Positions 44,888 through 53,936 are shown, numbered from the stretch's first letter. The stretch: DNA of 64,000 nucleotides from RYN-230 sp963782185 (GCA_963782185.1 CAWAJB010000018.1:15742-79741), one strand, 5' to 3'. Numbers and translations are program-made. Notes: generated by a model from the letters alone, not told the origin.

Positions 44888-45649
44888 GTGCCCGAGTGTC
44901 CCACCTTCCTCCAGCTGCCGGCCCGGTCAGCCAAACCCCGGTCCCGCGGGGTCACCCACGTGCTGGACACCGGGCTCACCCCGGAGGGCACCCGGGCCTT
45001 CCTGGGCCAGGCGGGGCACCTGGTGGACATCGTGAAGGTGGGCTGGGGCATCGGGTACATCGACCCGGCGCTGGAGGAGCGGGTGGGCATCTGCGCGGAG
45101 TACGACTGCCCGGTCTCGCCGGGCGGGACCCTGCTCGAGGTGGCCGCGGCCCAGGGCCGGATCGGGGAGTTGCGGGACTGGGCGCTCAAGGTCGGCATGA
45201 CGCACATCGAGGTGTCCAACGGGCTGCGGGCCCTGCCGGCCAGCCGCAAGCGCGCCCTGGTCCGCGAGCTGGCCGCGGACTTCGTGGTGCTGGCCGAGAC
45301 CGGCGCGAAAGAGGGTAACCATCCGCCGACCCCGGCGGGGTGGGCCCAGGAAATGGCCCGTGACCTCGACGCCGGCGCGACCTGGGTGATCGCCGAGGGC
45401 CGCGAGAGCGGCCGGGTCGGGCTCTATCACCCGGACCAGGGCGTCCGCGAGGACCTGGTCACGGGCATCCTGGACCGGATCCCCCAGGACAAGGTGATCT
45501 TCGAGGCGCCGGACAAGGTCCAGCAGGCCTGGTTCGTCCGGCAGTTCGGGGCGGACGTGAACCTCGGCAACGTCGCGCCGGCCAGCGTGCTGTCGCTGGA
45601 GACGTTGCGGCTGGGGTTGCGCGCCGACACCGCCCCGGCCCTGCCGTGA
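44888..45649 (+). CDS. Phosphosulfolactate synthase (ComA-like, coenzyme M biosynthesis)
   Basis: This TIM-barrel protein of 253 residues adds sulfite to phosphoenolpyruvate to give phosphosulfolactate, the first step of CoM biosynthesis. Recognised ComA/XcbB1 features: FLQLPARSAKPRSRGVTHVLD, a VKVGWGIGYIDP catalytic loop, ISCEVSNG-like region read here as HIEVSNGLRALP, VIAEGRESG and IFEAPDKVQQAWFVRQFG. The start is GTG 44888 behind GGGAGGCGCACC; the upstream in-frame ATG (44846) gives an atypical extension. The next gene overlaps by four bases. This is strong evidence that the organism makes its own CoM. Spore-coat YitD-type relatives share the fold, but the neighbours favour CoM. Confidence 0.92.
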   Translation: MPECPTFLQLPARSAKPRSRGVTHVLDTGLTPEGTRAFLGQAGHLVDIVKVGWGIGYIDPALEERVGICAEYDCPVSPGGTLLEVAAAQGRIGELRDWALKVGMTHIEVSNGLRALPASRKRALVRELAADFVVLAETGAKEGNHPPTPAGWAQEMARDLDAGATWVIAEGRESGRVGLYHPDQGVREDLVTGILDRIPQDKVIFEAPDKVQQAWFVRQFGADVNLGNVAPASVLSLETLRLGLRADTAPALP

Positions 45650-46596
45650 TCGCCGAGCCGGCCCCCAACACCATCACCCGGCCCTACCGCGGCCTGTCCG
45701 TGCAGGAGGTGGACATCCCGCTCACCCCGGCGGCCATCGGGAACCTGCTGCGCAGCCGGGAGATCTACCGGCGGACCGCGTTCCTGGTGCTCCGCCACGG
45801 TGACCAGACCGCGCTGGCGGCGGTCCGCCCGGCTGATCCCGGCCCGCTGTTCTCGCCGGTCGCGGAGCTGCGGGTGCTGTCCGGGCCGGACTCCACGGTG
45901 TGGATCACCGACCCGGGCACCGACGTGGGCAACGCCTCCTCCCTGGCCGCCGCCGCGCTCAGGCATCAGCGTGACGGCACGCTCGCCTACGTCGTGCAGG
46001 GCAGGTTCGAGCACGTCAACTTCATCTGGCGGCCCGCGCCGGTCCGGATCCGGGTCACCGAGGTCATCCCGCCCCACCCGCCGAAACTGCTGGCCATGGC
46101 CGCGCAGGTGACGGCCTACGACGAGGACCTCCCCCCGGTCAACCTGGTCCTCGACGCCATCGATGTGCGCGACCTCATGGCCGCCAACCCTGCCCGGCAT
46201 TACCTGCTCCCGTGCCGCGGCAGCGGCGTCCCAGCCGAGGGTGACGTCAGCTTCCTGGACACCCACCCGCCTTACCAGGACGACTGGCTGCTCATCGGCT
46301 GCGAGCGCTCGCGCCAGTTCCACCAGCATTTTTACGCAACGGATCCGTCCCGGGTCGATCTGTGCCCGAAGACGAGGATCGTGGCCGGCCCGGACGGGGA
46401 CCGGGTGCTGACCAAGTGCTGCCTGCTCGAACGCGGAATCGAGGTGGACGCCGCGACAGCCGTCGTGCCGTGGGGCGCCAACCTGGACGAGGTCCGGGCC
46501 GCGCTGCGCGCGCTCTGCGGGGTGCCCCCGGCCGGCGAAGACCCGGCCGGTAGAGACCCGGCCGGCAGGCTCGCACAGGCGGCCGGCGATGAGTAG
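45646..46596 (+). CDS. Unrecognised protein within the CoM biosynthesis operon
   Basis: I do not recognise this 316-residue protein. It starts at GTG 45646 overlapping the ComA-like stop, and its end overlaps the next lyase by eight bases, so it belongs to the operon. No signal peptide or membrane helix is seen. Points of note: YRGLSVQEVDIPLTP, RTAFLVLRHGD, a Ser/Ala-rich middle, LLPCRGSG, LLIGCERSRQFHQHFYATDP and KCCLLERGIEVDAATA. The repeated Cys and His residues late in the chain could bind metal or act in catalysis. Bacterial CoM synthesis needs decarboxylation, thiolation and reduction steps besides those of the recognised enzymes here, so this may supply one. That is a guess from position. 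Confidence 0.85.
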   Translation: MIAEPAPNTITRPYRGLSVQEVDIPLTPAAIGNLLRSREIYRRTAFLVLRHGDQTALAAVRPADPGPLFSPVAELRVLSGPDSTVWITDPGTDVGNASSLAAAALRHQRDGTLAYVVQGRFEHVNFIWRPAPVRIRVTEVIPPHPPKLLAMAAQVTAYDEDLPPVNLVLDAIDVRDLMAANPARHYLLPCRGSGVPAEGDVSFLDTHPPYQDDWLLIGCERSRQFHQHFYATDPSRVDLCPKTRIVAGPDGDRVLTKCCLLERGIEVDAATAVVPWGANLDEVRAALRALCGVPPAGEDPAGRDPAGRLAQAAGDE

Positions 46597-47947
46597 CGCC
46601 CACCCGGCCGACTCGGCGATCTTCGGCCACCTGTGGACCACCCCGGAGGCCTCCGCCCTGTTCACCGACGAGGGCCGCACCCAGTCGTGGCTGCAGATCC
46701 TGGCCGCGCTGGCCCAGGCCCAGGCGGACGTGGGCCTCGTGCCGGCCGCCGCCGCCGAGGCGATCCGGGCGCACGCCGACGTCAGGCTGATCGACCTGGA
46801 CCTGGTCGCCAAGCAGACCCGTGCGACCGGGCACTCGACCATGGGCCTGATCCGCGCGCTGCGCGACCTGCTGCCGGAGCACGCGCGCGAGTGGGTCTAC
46901 TACGGGGCGACCGTGCAGGACCTGTCGGACACGTGGTTCGCGCTCGTGTTCCGGGCCGTGGGGGACATCGCGGTGCGGGACGTGACCCGGATGCGGGACC
47001 GGGCCCTCGACCTGGCCGGGGAGTACCGGGACACGCCGATGTGCGGCCGGACGCACGGGCAGCCGGGCCTGCCGATCACGTTCGGGTTCAAGGCCGCCGT
47101 GTGGGCCGCGGAACTCGACCGGCACCTGGAGCGGCTGGGGCAGGGCCGGGCCCGCTGGGAGGCCGTCCAGCTCGGCGGGGCGCTCGGGAGCATGGAATTC
47201 TGGGGGGACCAGGCCCTCGGCCTGCTGGACGCGTTCGCCGGGCAGCTGGGGCTGGGCGTGCCGGTGATCCCGTGGATCACGGCCCGGGACGGGGTGGCCG
47301 AGTTCGCCTGGCTGCTGGCGGCGATCTCCGCGACCGCCGGCAAGATCGGCAACGAGGTGTACCAGCTGCAGCGGCCGGAGATCGGGGAGCTGCGGGAGTC
47401 GATGCCCCCCGGCACGGTCGGCTCGATCACGATGCCGCACAAGCGCAACCCGGAGATCTCCGAGCACCTGGTCACCCTGTCCCGGGTGATCCGGGGCCAG
47501 GCCGCCGTGGCCCTGGACGGGATGATGTGCGAGCACGAGCGGGACGGCCGCGCCTGGAAGGCCGAGTGGCTGCTGGTCCCGGAGATCTCGATGGCGTTCG
47601 CGGCCTGCGTGGGGTCCGCGGCCCGGATGCTGGACGGGTTGCGCGCCGACCCGGCCCGGATGCTCGCCAACATCGACAGCCACCGCGGTTACCTGCTGTC
47701 CGAGCCGGTGATGCGGGCGCTGGCCAGCCGGCTCGGCAAGCACTCCGCGCACGACAGCGTGTACGCCGCGGCCATGCACGGCCTCGACTGCGGGCAGGAC
47801 TTCCGCACCGCGCTGCGCGCGGACGCCAGGCTGGACGCCATCCCCGACGCCGAACTCGACGAGCTGCTGCAGGTGGGGTCCTCCCTGGGCTCATGTGCCG
47901 CGTTCGTGGACCGGGTCCGGCGGGAGCGCGCCGGACCATGGCGGTGA
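46589..47947 (+). CDS. Aspartase/fumarase-superfamily lyase (XcbC/XcbD-like), copy 1
   Basis: This 452-residue protein looks like adenylosuccinate lyase or carboxymuconate cycloisomerase: GRTHGQPGLPITFGFKAAV and the superfamily signature GSITMPHKRNPE, with flexible loop Ser. In Xanthobacter, XcbC1 and XcbD1 are superfamily members in CoM synthesis, and XcbC1 eliminates phosphate from phosphosulfolactate to sulfoacrylate. Position after the ComA-like gene suggests the same kind of role here, though I cannot say which of the two it equals. True purB function is unlikely this deep in a CoM operon. It overlaps the following PLP gene by ten bases. Confidence 0.88.
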   Translation: MSSAHPADSAIFGHLWTTPEASALFTDEGRTQSWLQILAALAQAQADVGLVPAAAAEAIRAHADVRLIDLDLVAKQTRATGHSTMGLIRALRDLLPEHAREWVYYGATVQDLSDTWFALVFRAVGDIAVRDVTRMRDRALDLAGEYRDTPMCGRTHGQPGLPITFGFKAAVWAAELDRHLERLGQGRARWEAVQLGGALGSMEFWGDQALGLLDAFAGQLGLGVPVIPWITARDGVAEFAWLLAAISATAGKIGNEVYQLQRPEIGELRESMPPGTVGSITMPHKRNPEISEHLVTLSRVIRGQAAVALDGMMCEHERDGRAWKAEWLLVPEISMAFAACVGSAARMLDGLRADPARMLANIDSHRGYLLSEPVMRALASRLGKHSAHDSVYAAAMHGLDCGQDFRTALRADARLDAIPDAELDELLQVGSSLGSCAAFVDRVRRERAGPWR

Positions 47948-49017
47948 ATGTGGGCGGCCGGGATGGCGCCCGCGCGCCCGGTGCCGCGCCCGGTGCCGCG
48001 CCCAGTGCCGCGCCCGGCCTGGCGGACCGGGCGCGCGTGAACCTGGTCCTCGCCCCCACCCCGCTGCACCCGGCCCCGCGGCTGTCCCGCGAGCTGAGGG
48101 TCCCGGTCCTGCTGAAAAGAGACGACCTGGCCGGCGCGGGCCTGGGCGGCAACAAGCTGCGCGGGCTGGAGTTCCTCATCGCCGACGCGCTCGCGCACGG
48201 GTGCGACAGCCTGGTCACCGGGGCGGGCCCCCAGTCGAACTGGACGATGCTGGCCGCCCTGGCCTGCCTGCGCTACGGCATCGAGCCGCACGTGGTCTGC
48301 TACGGGACCGGGGCACCCGGGCGGGCCGAGGGCAATCTGCGGCTGCACCGCTGGCTCGGGGTGGACGTGCGGTTCACCGGGTCGGCGCAGCGGTCGTCGG
48401 TGGACGCGGGCATCGCGGCGGTCACCGCCGAACTGCGGGCCGCGGGCCGGCGCCCGTACCCGGTGCCACGCGGCGGCGCGACCGCCCTGGGCGCGCTCGG
48501 CTACGTGCGGGGCAGCGTGGAACTCGCCAGCCAGCTGGACAGCCTCGACCCGCCGCCGGCCGGGCTGTGGCTGGCCACCGGGTCCTGCGGGACCCAGGCC
48601 GGGCTGGTGGCCGGGGCCGCCCTGACCGCCGCGCCGTACCAGGTGGTGGGCGTGACCGTGAGCCGGCCGGCCGCCGAGTGCCGGGCGCGGATCCGGGAGC
48701 TGGCCGTCGCGGCGGCCGCGCTCGGGGGCATCGAGGCCGAGCTGCCCGAGCCGGATGTGCGGGACGGCTGGACCGGGCCGGGATACGGCGTCCCGTCCGC
48801 CGCCGGGCAGGCGGCGGCCCGGCTGGTGGCCAGGACCGAGGGCGTGTTCCTGGACCCGGTGTTCGGGGCCAAGGCCATGGCCGCGCTGATCGACGGGTGC
48901 CGCGCCGGCCGGGTCCAGGGCCCCCAGGTGTTCCTGGTCAGCGGGGGCGCACCGACGCTGTTCGCCGGACCGGCCCTCGACGGCCCGGTCCTGGCCGGGT
49001 CCGGGGGTGACGGGTGA
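47938..49017 (+). CDS. PLP-dependent D-cysteine desulfhydrase / ACC deaminase-like protein (XcbE-like)
   Basis: This beta-family PLP protein has 359 residues. After an Ala/Gly/Pro-rich N-terminus come TPLHPAPRLSRELRVPVLLKRDDLAG, GLGGNKLRGLEFLIADA with the PLP lysine, VTGAGPQSNWTM, and PRGGATALGALGYV, ending with a FLVSGGAPTLF phosphate-type loop. This is the D-cysteine desulfhydrase/ACC deaminase pattern, the type of XcbE1 in the Xanthobacter CoM operon, where a sulfur-transfer step is needed. ATG 47938 overlaps the preceding lyase; the ORF upstream of it is out-of-phase lyase coding. The stop overlaps the next lyase start. Confidence 0.9.
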   Translation: MAVNVGGRDGARAPGAAPGAAPSAAPGLADRARVNLVLAPTPLHPAPRLSRELRVPVLLKRDDLAGAGLGGNKLRGLEFLIADALAHGCDSLVTGAGPQSNWTMLAALACLRYGIEPHVVCYGTGAPGRAEGNLRLHRWLGVDVRFTGSAQRSSVDAGIAAVTAELRAAGRRPYPVPRGGATALGALGYVRGSVELASQLDSLDPPPAGLWLATGSCGTQAGLVAGAALTAAPYQVVGVTVSRPAAECRARIRELAVAAAALGGIEAELPEPDVRDGWTGPGYGVPSAAGQAAARLVARTEGVFLDPVFGAKAMAALIDGCRAGRVQGPQVFLVSGGAPTLFAGPALDGPVLAGSGGDG

Positions 49018-50526
49018 TGACCGGCGGCAGCGCCCCCGAGGGCTACCTGGGCACCGCGGCCCGGATCACCAGCGGGCCCGCCCCCGAGCTGGTCGAGGCC
49101 GGGTACGCCCTGGAGATCGCCGACGCGCCGTTGCTGCACCGCGGCCTGACCCTGGCCGATCTCGCGCACCTCGTCGAGCTGGTCGAGTGCGGCGCGCTCA
49201 CCCGCGCCGAGGCGGCGCCGGTGGGCACGGCGCTGCTCAGGCTGCTCGACTCACCGGCGTCGGAGTTCCCGTACGACCCGGTGTACGGCGACGCCTACAA
49301 CAGCCGCGAGCGGGAACTGGAACGCGAACTCGGCCGGCGGCCGGCCGCCTGCACCTGGGCCGGACCCGCCGCGAGGCGGGCCGGATCGCGTTCCGCCTCA
49401 CCCTCCGGGACCGGCTGCTCAGCCTGCACGCCGACGTGGCGGCGTTCGCCCGCGCGGTCGCGGACCAGGCCACCCGGCACTCCGGCACGCTGTGGGCGGA
49501 CACCACGTACCTGCAGCCCGCCCAGCCGTCCACGTTCGGTCACTACCTGGGCGGGTTCGCCGAGCAGGCCGTGCGCCACCTGGACCGGCTCGAGGCCGCC
49601 TACGGGCTCGCTGACATCTCCCCCGCGGGGCCGGCGGGGCGGGCGGGACCCGGCTGCCGCTGGACCGCGGCCGCCTGGCCCGCACGCTGGGGTTCGGTGC
49701 GGTCGGCCCGCACACCCGGGACGCGATGTGGTCGGCCGACGCCCTGGCCGACGCGGTCCTCGCGGCGGCGCAGGCCGTGACGACCATCAGCCAGCTCGCC
49801 TCGGACCTGGAGATCTTCGCCAGCCCGGCGTTCGGTTACGTGACCCTGGACGCCTCGCTGTGCCGCGCCAGCGTGCTGATGCCGCAAAAACGCAACCCGT
49901 ACGCGCTGCCGGTGCTGCGCGGGGGCGCGGGCACGCTCGTCGGCCGCCTGACCGGGCTGCTGGCGACCGGGCTCACCCCGTCGGCCCGCACCGACAACTG
50001 GCTGTACGCCTACGGCGAGGTGGCGGGGGCCCTGGACCTGGCGGGCCGGCTCGTCCGCCTGGGATCCGCGGTGGTGACCGGGCTGACCGTGGACACCGGC
50101 GCGCTGGCCGGGCAGGCCGTGAGCCATTTCACGGCCGCGGCCGACCTCGCGGAGGAACTGACCCAGCGCTACCGCCTCGATTACCGCACGGCCTACCGGG
50201 TGGTCGGCCGGGCCGTCGCGGCCACGATGGCCGGCGGCGGGGACCGGCTGACCGTGCCGGTCGTGCGCGCCGCCGCGTTGCAGATCACCGGGGCCCGGCT
50301 GCCGATCACCGCGGACCTGCTCACGGCGGTAACGGATCCGGCCCTGGCCGTGGCGGCCCGCGACGCGCCAGGCGGCGCGAGCCCCGGGCGGGTCCGTGAG
50401 CACGCCCGGCGGGTGCGGCGGCGGGCGGGCGCGGCGCGGCAGTGGAACGCCGCGCGCCGGGCCCGCGAGGCCGAGGCCGAGACGGCGCTGGTCGCCGCCG
50501 CCCGGGCGCTCACGTCCGGGGAGTGA
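49017..50526 (+). pseudogene. Argininosuccinate lyase-like superfamily lyase (XcbC/XcbD-like), copy 2, with two frame breaks
   Basis: Three frames together give one lyase. Frame 1 (from ATG 49017) covers the N-terminus to about PAACTW. Frame 2 gives GRTRREAGRIAFRLTLRDRLLSLHADV and HYLGGFAEQAVRHLDRLEAAYGL. Frame 3 gives TRLPLDRGRLARTLGFGAVGPHTRD, then SVLMPQKRNPYALP, the superfamily signature loop, and the C-terminus. One missing base near 49340 and another near 49640, both in GC runs, restore 504 codons. The signature and all segments are otherwise well kept, which argues for sequence error. If real, the last CoM-synthesis gene would be inactive. Together with copy 1 it would give the two superfamily lyases expected in bacterial CoM synthesis. 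Confidence 0.8.
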
Positions 50527-50573
50527 GCACCGGCGGGTTGCCGGGCGGCCAGGTGCGGCCCGGGCGGTCGCGG

Positions 50574-51017
50574 TTACTCGCGCGTCCAGTGCGGCCGGCG
50601 GAACATCCGGCCGATCCGGTCGTGCAGCGCCTGGCCGGTCTCCCCCAGCATGTTCACGTGGTAAACGGGCGTGCCGTCCGGCGGCGGCAGCAGGGCGACG
50701 TCCGGGTGGTCCAGATCGCACCGGATATAGCCGGCCGTAATGGCGGCGATCTTGTCAGCGTCGATGAACCGCAAAGCCCCCGAGACCGACGCGTGCTCGT
50801 AACCCCGGGCCGCGGCCTGGTGGCCTTTGCTGAGTTCCTTCTGGATCTCCCGGCCGGTGAAGGATCCCCCGCCGACCCAGACCACGATCCCGTCGAACAG
50901 GTCGAGCTGCGGGACCTCGAGGACGTGCTCCAGGATGCCGAACTGCTCCTTGTCCCGGGTGAGCACCGGGACGCCCGGCGTCACCGCCTCGTAGGAGACC
51001 AGGAATTCATCTTCCAC
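50574..51017 (-). CDS. PRC-barrel-like small protein
   Basis: The start at GTG 51017 (GGGAGGTTCGGC upstream) gives 147 residues beginning VEDEFLVSYEAVTPGVPVLT; an ATG-type extension to 51110 is not family-like. RDKEQFGILEHVLEVPQLDLFDGIVVWVG and DADKIAAITAGYIRCDLD resemble the short beta-strands of a PRC-barrel domain, seen in ribosome-maturation and photosynthetic reaction-centre proteins and stress proteins. Function unknown. It lies downstream of the two GNAT genes on the same strand and converges with the CoM operon. Confidence 0.7.
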   Translation of the reverse strand: MEDEFLVSYEAVTPGVPVLTRDKEQFGILEHVLEVPQLDLFDGIVVWVGGGSFTGREIQKELSKGHQAAARGYEHASVSGALRFIDADKIAAITAGYIRCDLDHPDVALLPPPDGTPVYHVNMLGETGQALHDRIGRMFRRPHWTRE

Positions 51018-51123
51018 GCCGAACCTCCCAGATACCGGCCCGCACCAGTGCGGTGGAAACGACGCTGGGTGGTGAACGCCGCACCGCCAATATACGGAGA
51101 CCGCACCCATGCCGGGGCAGGCT

Positions 51124-51666
51124 TCACGGGTGGGTCAGGACGAGCCCAGGACGGGTGCCAGGCGCGGCGGGGCCGTGGCCGATCGCTTCCCAGCCCTCCC
51201 GCTGGTACAGGGCCATCGCGGGCGTCGGCTCGTCCTGGGTGGTCAGCCACGCCCCGGTTTTCGTTGCGGAAAGGAGAGTCTGGAGCAGCTCGCGGCCCAG
51301 ACCCGCCCTGCGGTACCACGGGTGGACGGCGAGCAGGCAGACCGCGAACCGGCCGTCCAGGTGATCGGCCGCGCCGCCCAGGCATTCCTGCAGCTGGAGC
51401 GCCCAGTCATCGGTCTGCTCGGCCCACCGCCAGCCGTGCCCGTAGGCGAAGCCGGCGAGCTGGCCGCCAGCGGCCCGGGCCGCCACGGCCTCGAGATCGG
51501 GCCGCCGCAGCCGGGCCGCGTACAGCCGGGCGCACCCGGCGGCCATCCCCCTGGACTCGCGCAGCGGGCTCTCGCAGGTGGCCGCGTAGCACAGCGAGCC
51601 GACCTCGGCCGCGCTGGGCACCTGCCGCGGGCCGCAGCGGAGCACCGGGATCGGCTGCTCAGCCAC
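51124..51666 (-). CDS. GNAT-family N-acetyltransferase
   Basis: This 180-residue protein contains the acetyl-CoA-binding motif CLLAVHPWYRRAGLGRELLQTLL with the R/Q-x-x-G-x-G/A pattern, then a late YQREGWEAIG strand-helix end. It should acetylate an amine on a small molecule or protein. Its GTG start overlaps the end of the next upstream gene (51659) by eight bases, so the two GNAT genes are coupled. The N-terminus (LRCGPRQVPSAAEVGSL) is less typical. Substrate unknown. Confidence 0.85.
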   Translation of the reverse strand: MAEQPIPVLRCGPRQVPSAAEVGSLCYAATCESPLRESRGMAAGCARLYAARLRRPDLEAVAARAAGGQLAGFAYGHGWRWAEQTDDWALQLQECLGGAADHLDGRFAVCLLAVHPWYRRAGLGRELLQTLLSATKTGAWLTTQDEPTPAMALYQREGWEAIGHGPAAPGTRPGLVLTHP

Positions 51667-52735
51667 GGCGCGGCCGGTCCGGGGGCGCGCCCGGCGCGCC
51701 CGGCGCGTCAGTCACGCCCGGCGCGTCAGTCACGCCGGGCACGTCGGCCACGTCGAGCTCCCAGGCCGGCCAGCGGTCTAGCACCCCGAACCCGAGCTGG
51801 TCGTTGATGGCGATCATGTGGTCGTTGCCGGCCGTGTTCAGGGTGATGACCCGGGTCAGCTGAGGCTCGCGCGCGGCCAGCAGGTCCAGCATGGCCAGCT
51901 TGAGCAGCAGCCCCAGGCGGTGCCCGCGGTGCGGCCTGGCTACCGCGGTCAGCTCCTGGAATCCCCATTCCGGCATGGCTGGGTCGACCGTCAGCTGGGT
52001 CAGCGCGGCCAGGTCGCCGGTGACCGGCGCCCGCGCCGCGACCACGTGGGCCGAGAGCCCCATGGCCGCGACCCGCCGCTCGTCCAGCCGGACCCGGGCC
52101 GCGTCCCAGGACTGCGGTTCCTGGCCGGCTTCCCGCGGGGCGTCGGCCATCGCCGCGTTGAGGGCGGCGACCTCCCCGACCGCCTCCTCGGGTGTGGCAC
52201 CGTGCCAGGACAGCAGGGTGTATCCGCGGGCTGCGGGCTCCGCCTCGGCCCGCAGCGCGGCGAGCCGCCCCGCGGGCAGGCCGTCCAGGGCGAGGACGCG
52301 CCGGATCGCGGTCAGGGACGGCCGCGTCTTGAGCGCGCCCGCGAACGACGCCCCGGGCGAGCCTTCCAGCGCATCGAACTCCAGCACCGTCCGTCCGGCC
52401 TGGCTCGCCTGCCTGGCCGCGTGCTGGAGCAGGGCGGTCCCCCGGCCCGCCCGGCGCCGCGCGGCGCGCACCATGAGGGTCAGCGCGGCCGTGTGCCGGT
52501 TCTCGCGCTCCGGCAGGGTCAGCGCGTACCACCCGTACGGCTCACCGGAGTCCTCCCGGCCCAGCCACGTCTGCACCGGGTCCTCCGTCCAGCCCAGGGC
52601 CAGCCAGCCCGCGAAGGCCCGGGGCGACAGGGGCGGCCCGAGCGGGTCGTCAGCGGGCAGGCCGCTGAGGTAGATCTCGTGGCAGGCGTGCACCGAGGCG
52701 CTGCCCGTCCCCGGAGCGAACCGTTCGACCTTCAT
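51659..52735 (-). CDS. Tandem-GNAT-domain acetyltransferase
   Basis: This protein has 358 residues from ATG 52735 (MKVERFAPGTGSAS); an upstream in-frame start at 52801 adds a non-family segment. There are two acetyltransferase halves: the first with RAARRRAGRGTALLQHAAR and the second with VARPHRGHRLGLLLKLAML and NDQLGFGVLDRWPAWE, a pattern like mycothiol synthase or double-GNAT resistance enzymes. A Val-Thr-Asp-Ala-Pro-Gly repeat of about 25 residues ends the chain. Mycothiol synthase is possible but the match is not specific. Confidence 0.82.
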   Translation of the reverse strand: MKVERFAPGTGSASVHACHEIYLSGLPADDPLGPPLSPRAFAGWLALGWTEDPVQTWLGREDSGEPYGWYALTLPERENRHTAALTLMVRAARRRAGRGTALLQHAARQASQAGRTVLEFDALEGSPGASFAGALKTRPSLTAIRRVLALDGLPAGRLAALRAEAEPAARGYTLLSWHGATPEEAVGEVAALNAAMADAPREAGQEPQSWDAARVRLDERRVAAMGLSAHVVAARAPVTGDLAALTQLTVDPAMPEWGFQELTAVARPHRGHRLGLLLKLAMLDLLAAREPQLTRVITLNTAGNDHMIAINDQLGFGVLDRWPAWELDVADVPGVTDAPGVTDAPGAPGAPPDRPRRG

Positions 52736-53007
52736 GGGCCCAGCTAACGTCGCGGAGCCAGCTCCGCGCCAACGGTTTTCCCCGGCCCCACCCGACGGCA
52801 CGCATGACCGGAGGCCTGGGCCCCGGCGCCGGCCCCCCGGGCTTTCCGGCCCAGGCCATTAGGCCTTACCGGCCGCGAATCCGGCGGCAAATGGATCAGG
52901 GGAAAAGGCCTCAATCAAGACAGGCTGCAATGCTCTAGGCCACAGACGGCGATTTGCTGAGACTGGTAATGAAAGCAAAATGCCACCAGGAAATCTCCAG
53001 GAGCCAC

Positions 53008-53936
53008 ATGTATGCCGGTACCGATTCATCACCCAAGACCGCGCGGCTCCACTCCGCGGAGGCGAATGCCCCGGCCGCCCGCCGTCGCACCCGGGGACGG
53101 CACCTGCGCACGATCCAGGCCAAGGTCGCCGTCGCGGCACTCGCCACGGTCAGTGCCGCCAGCATGGCGCTGACCCTGACCGCGGGCCCGGCCGGCGCCG
53201 CGACCAAGCCAGCCTGGATCATGACCGCCGGGAACGTCCAGTCGGTAAGCCAGCAGGATCCCGGCACGACGTCACACTTCTTCAACACGCCCACGGCCTA
53301 CGGCGCCGGGGCGAGCCTGGTCAAGACCCCTGTCCAGACGAGGTACGCGACCACGCCGATCTTGTCCTACACCTCCTACGCGCAATTCAAGTCCAACATC
53401 CAGAGCGGCGCGATCAAATACCCCTACCACTGGGTCATGTATGACCCGGAGCACTGGTACAAGACCCCGGTCAGCGAGCAGCAGAACCCGGTCAGGTACA
53501 TGACCCTGTTCGGCCAGCTGGCCCACGCCCACGGGCTGAAGGTCATCCAGGCTCCCGTCCCTGGACCTGGCATACGTCACCGGCTCGGTCCTCCCGCGCA
53601 AGCACCGCGAGAGTGGCCAACCAGTGGTTCCTGCGGGTCAACATCGCCGGTAAGGCCGCAGCCGCTGAGTGACATCTTCCTGCTCCAGGACGAGTGAACA
53701 CCCGCGCCATCGCGCGGTACACGTCGATGTACAACACGACCGCGATCCAGGCGCGAGCAGCGAACGCGAAGGCGAAGGCGAAGGTGTTCTCCGAGGTCTC
53801 GACGGAAAACGGGACCGCGGCCGAGATGGTCGCGGCGGCGCGGTCCATCAGCCCGGATGGCTTCTACGTCGCGGCCGCGGGGGACATCCCCTCGACGGTT
53901 CAGTTCTTCAACCTGATGAAGGCGGCTGGCTACTGA
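53008..53936 (+). pseudogene. Secreted protein of unknown function, multiply frame-shifted
   Basis: ATG 53008 (AGGAG upstream) starts a signal-peptide protein (VAVAALATVSAASMALTLTAGPAGA). The first 180 residues are open (TSHFFNTPTAYGAG, HWVMYDPEHWYKTPV, GLKVIQAP). Between 53558 and 53692 the protein continues only by changing frame four times (LDLAYVTGSVLPRKHRES, then VANQWFLRVNIAGKAA, then DIFLLQDE). It then finishes as NTRAIARYTSMYNTTAIQARA... to stop 53934-53936. So many shifts in 140 bp point to decay or a poor stretch of sequence. The recovered protein of about 309 codons looks like an exported TIM-barrel type, but no family is certain. Confidence 0.72.

Noticed and set aside
46589..47947. 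Housekeeping adenylosuccinate lyase (purB)
   Set aside because: It lies inside a tightly overlapping CoM-synthesis operon with ComA-like and desulfhydrase-like genes.
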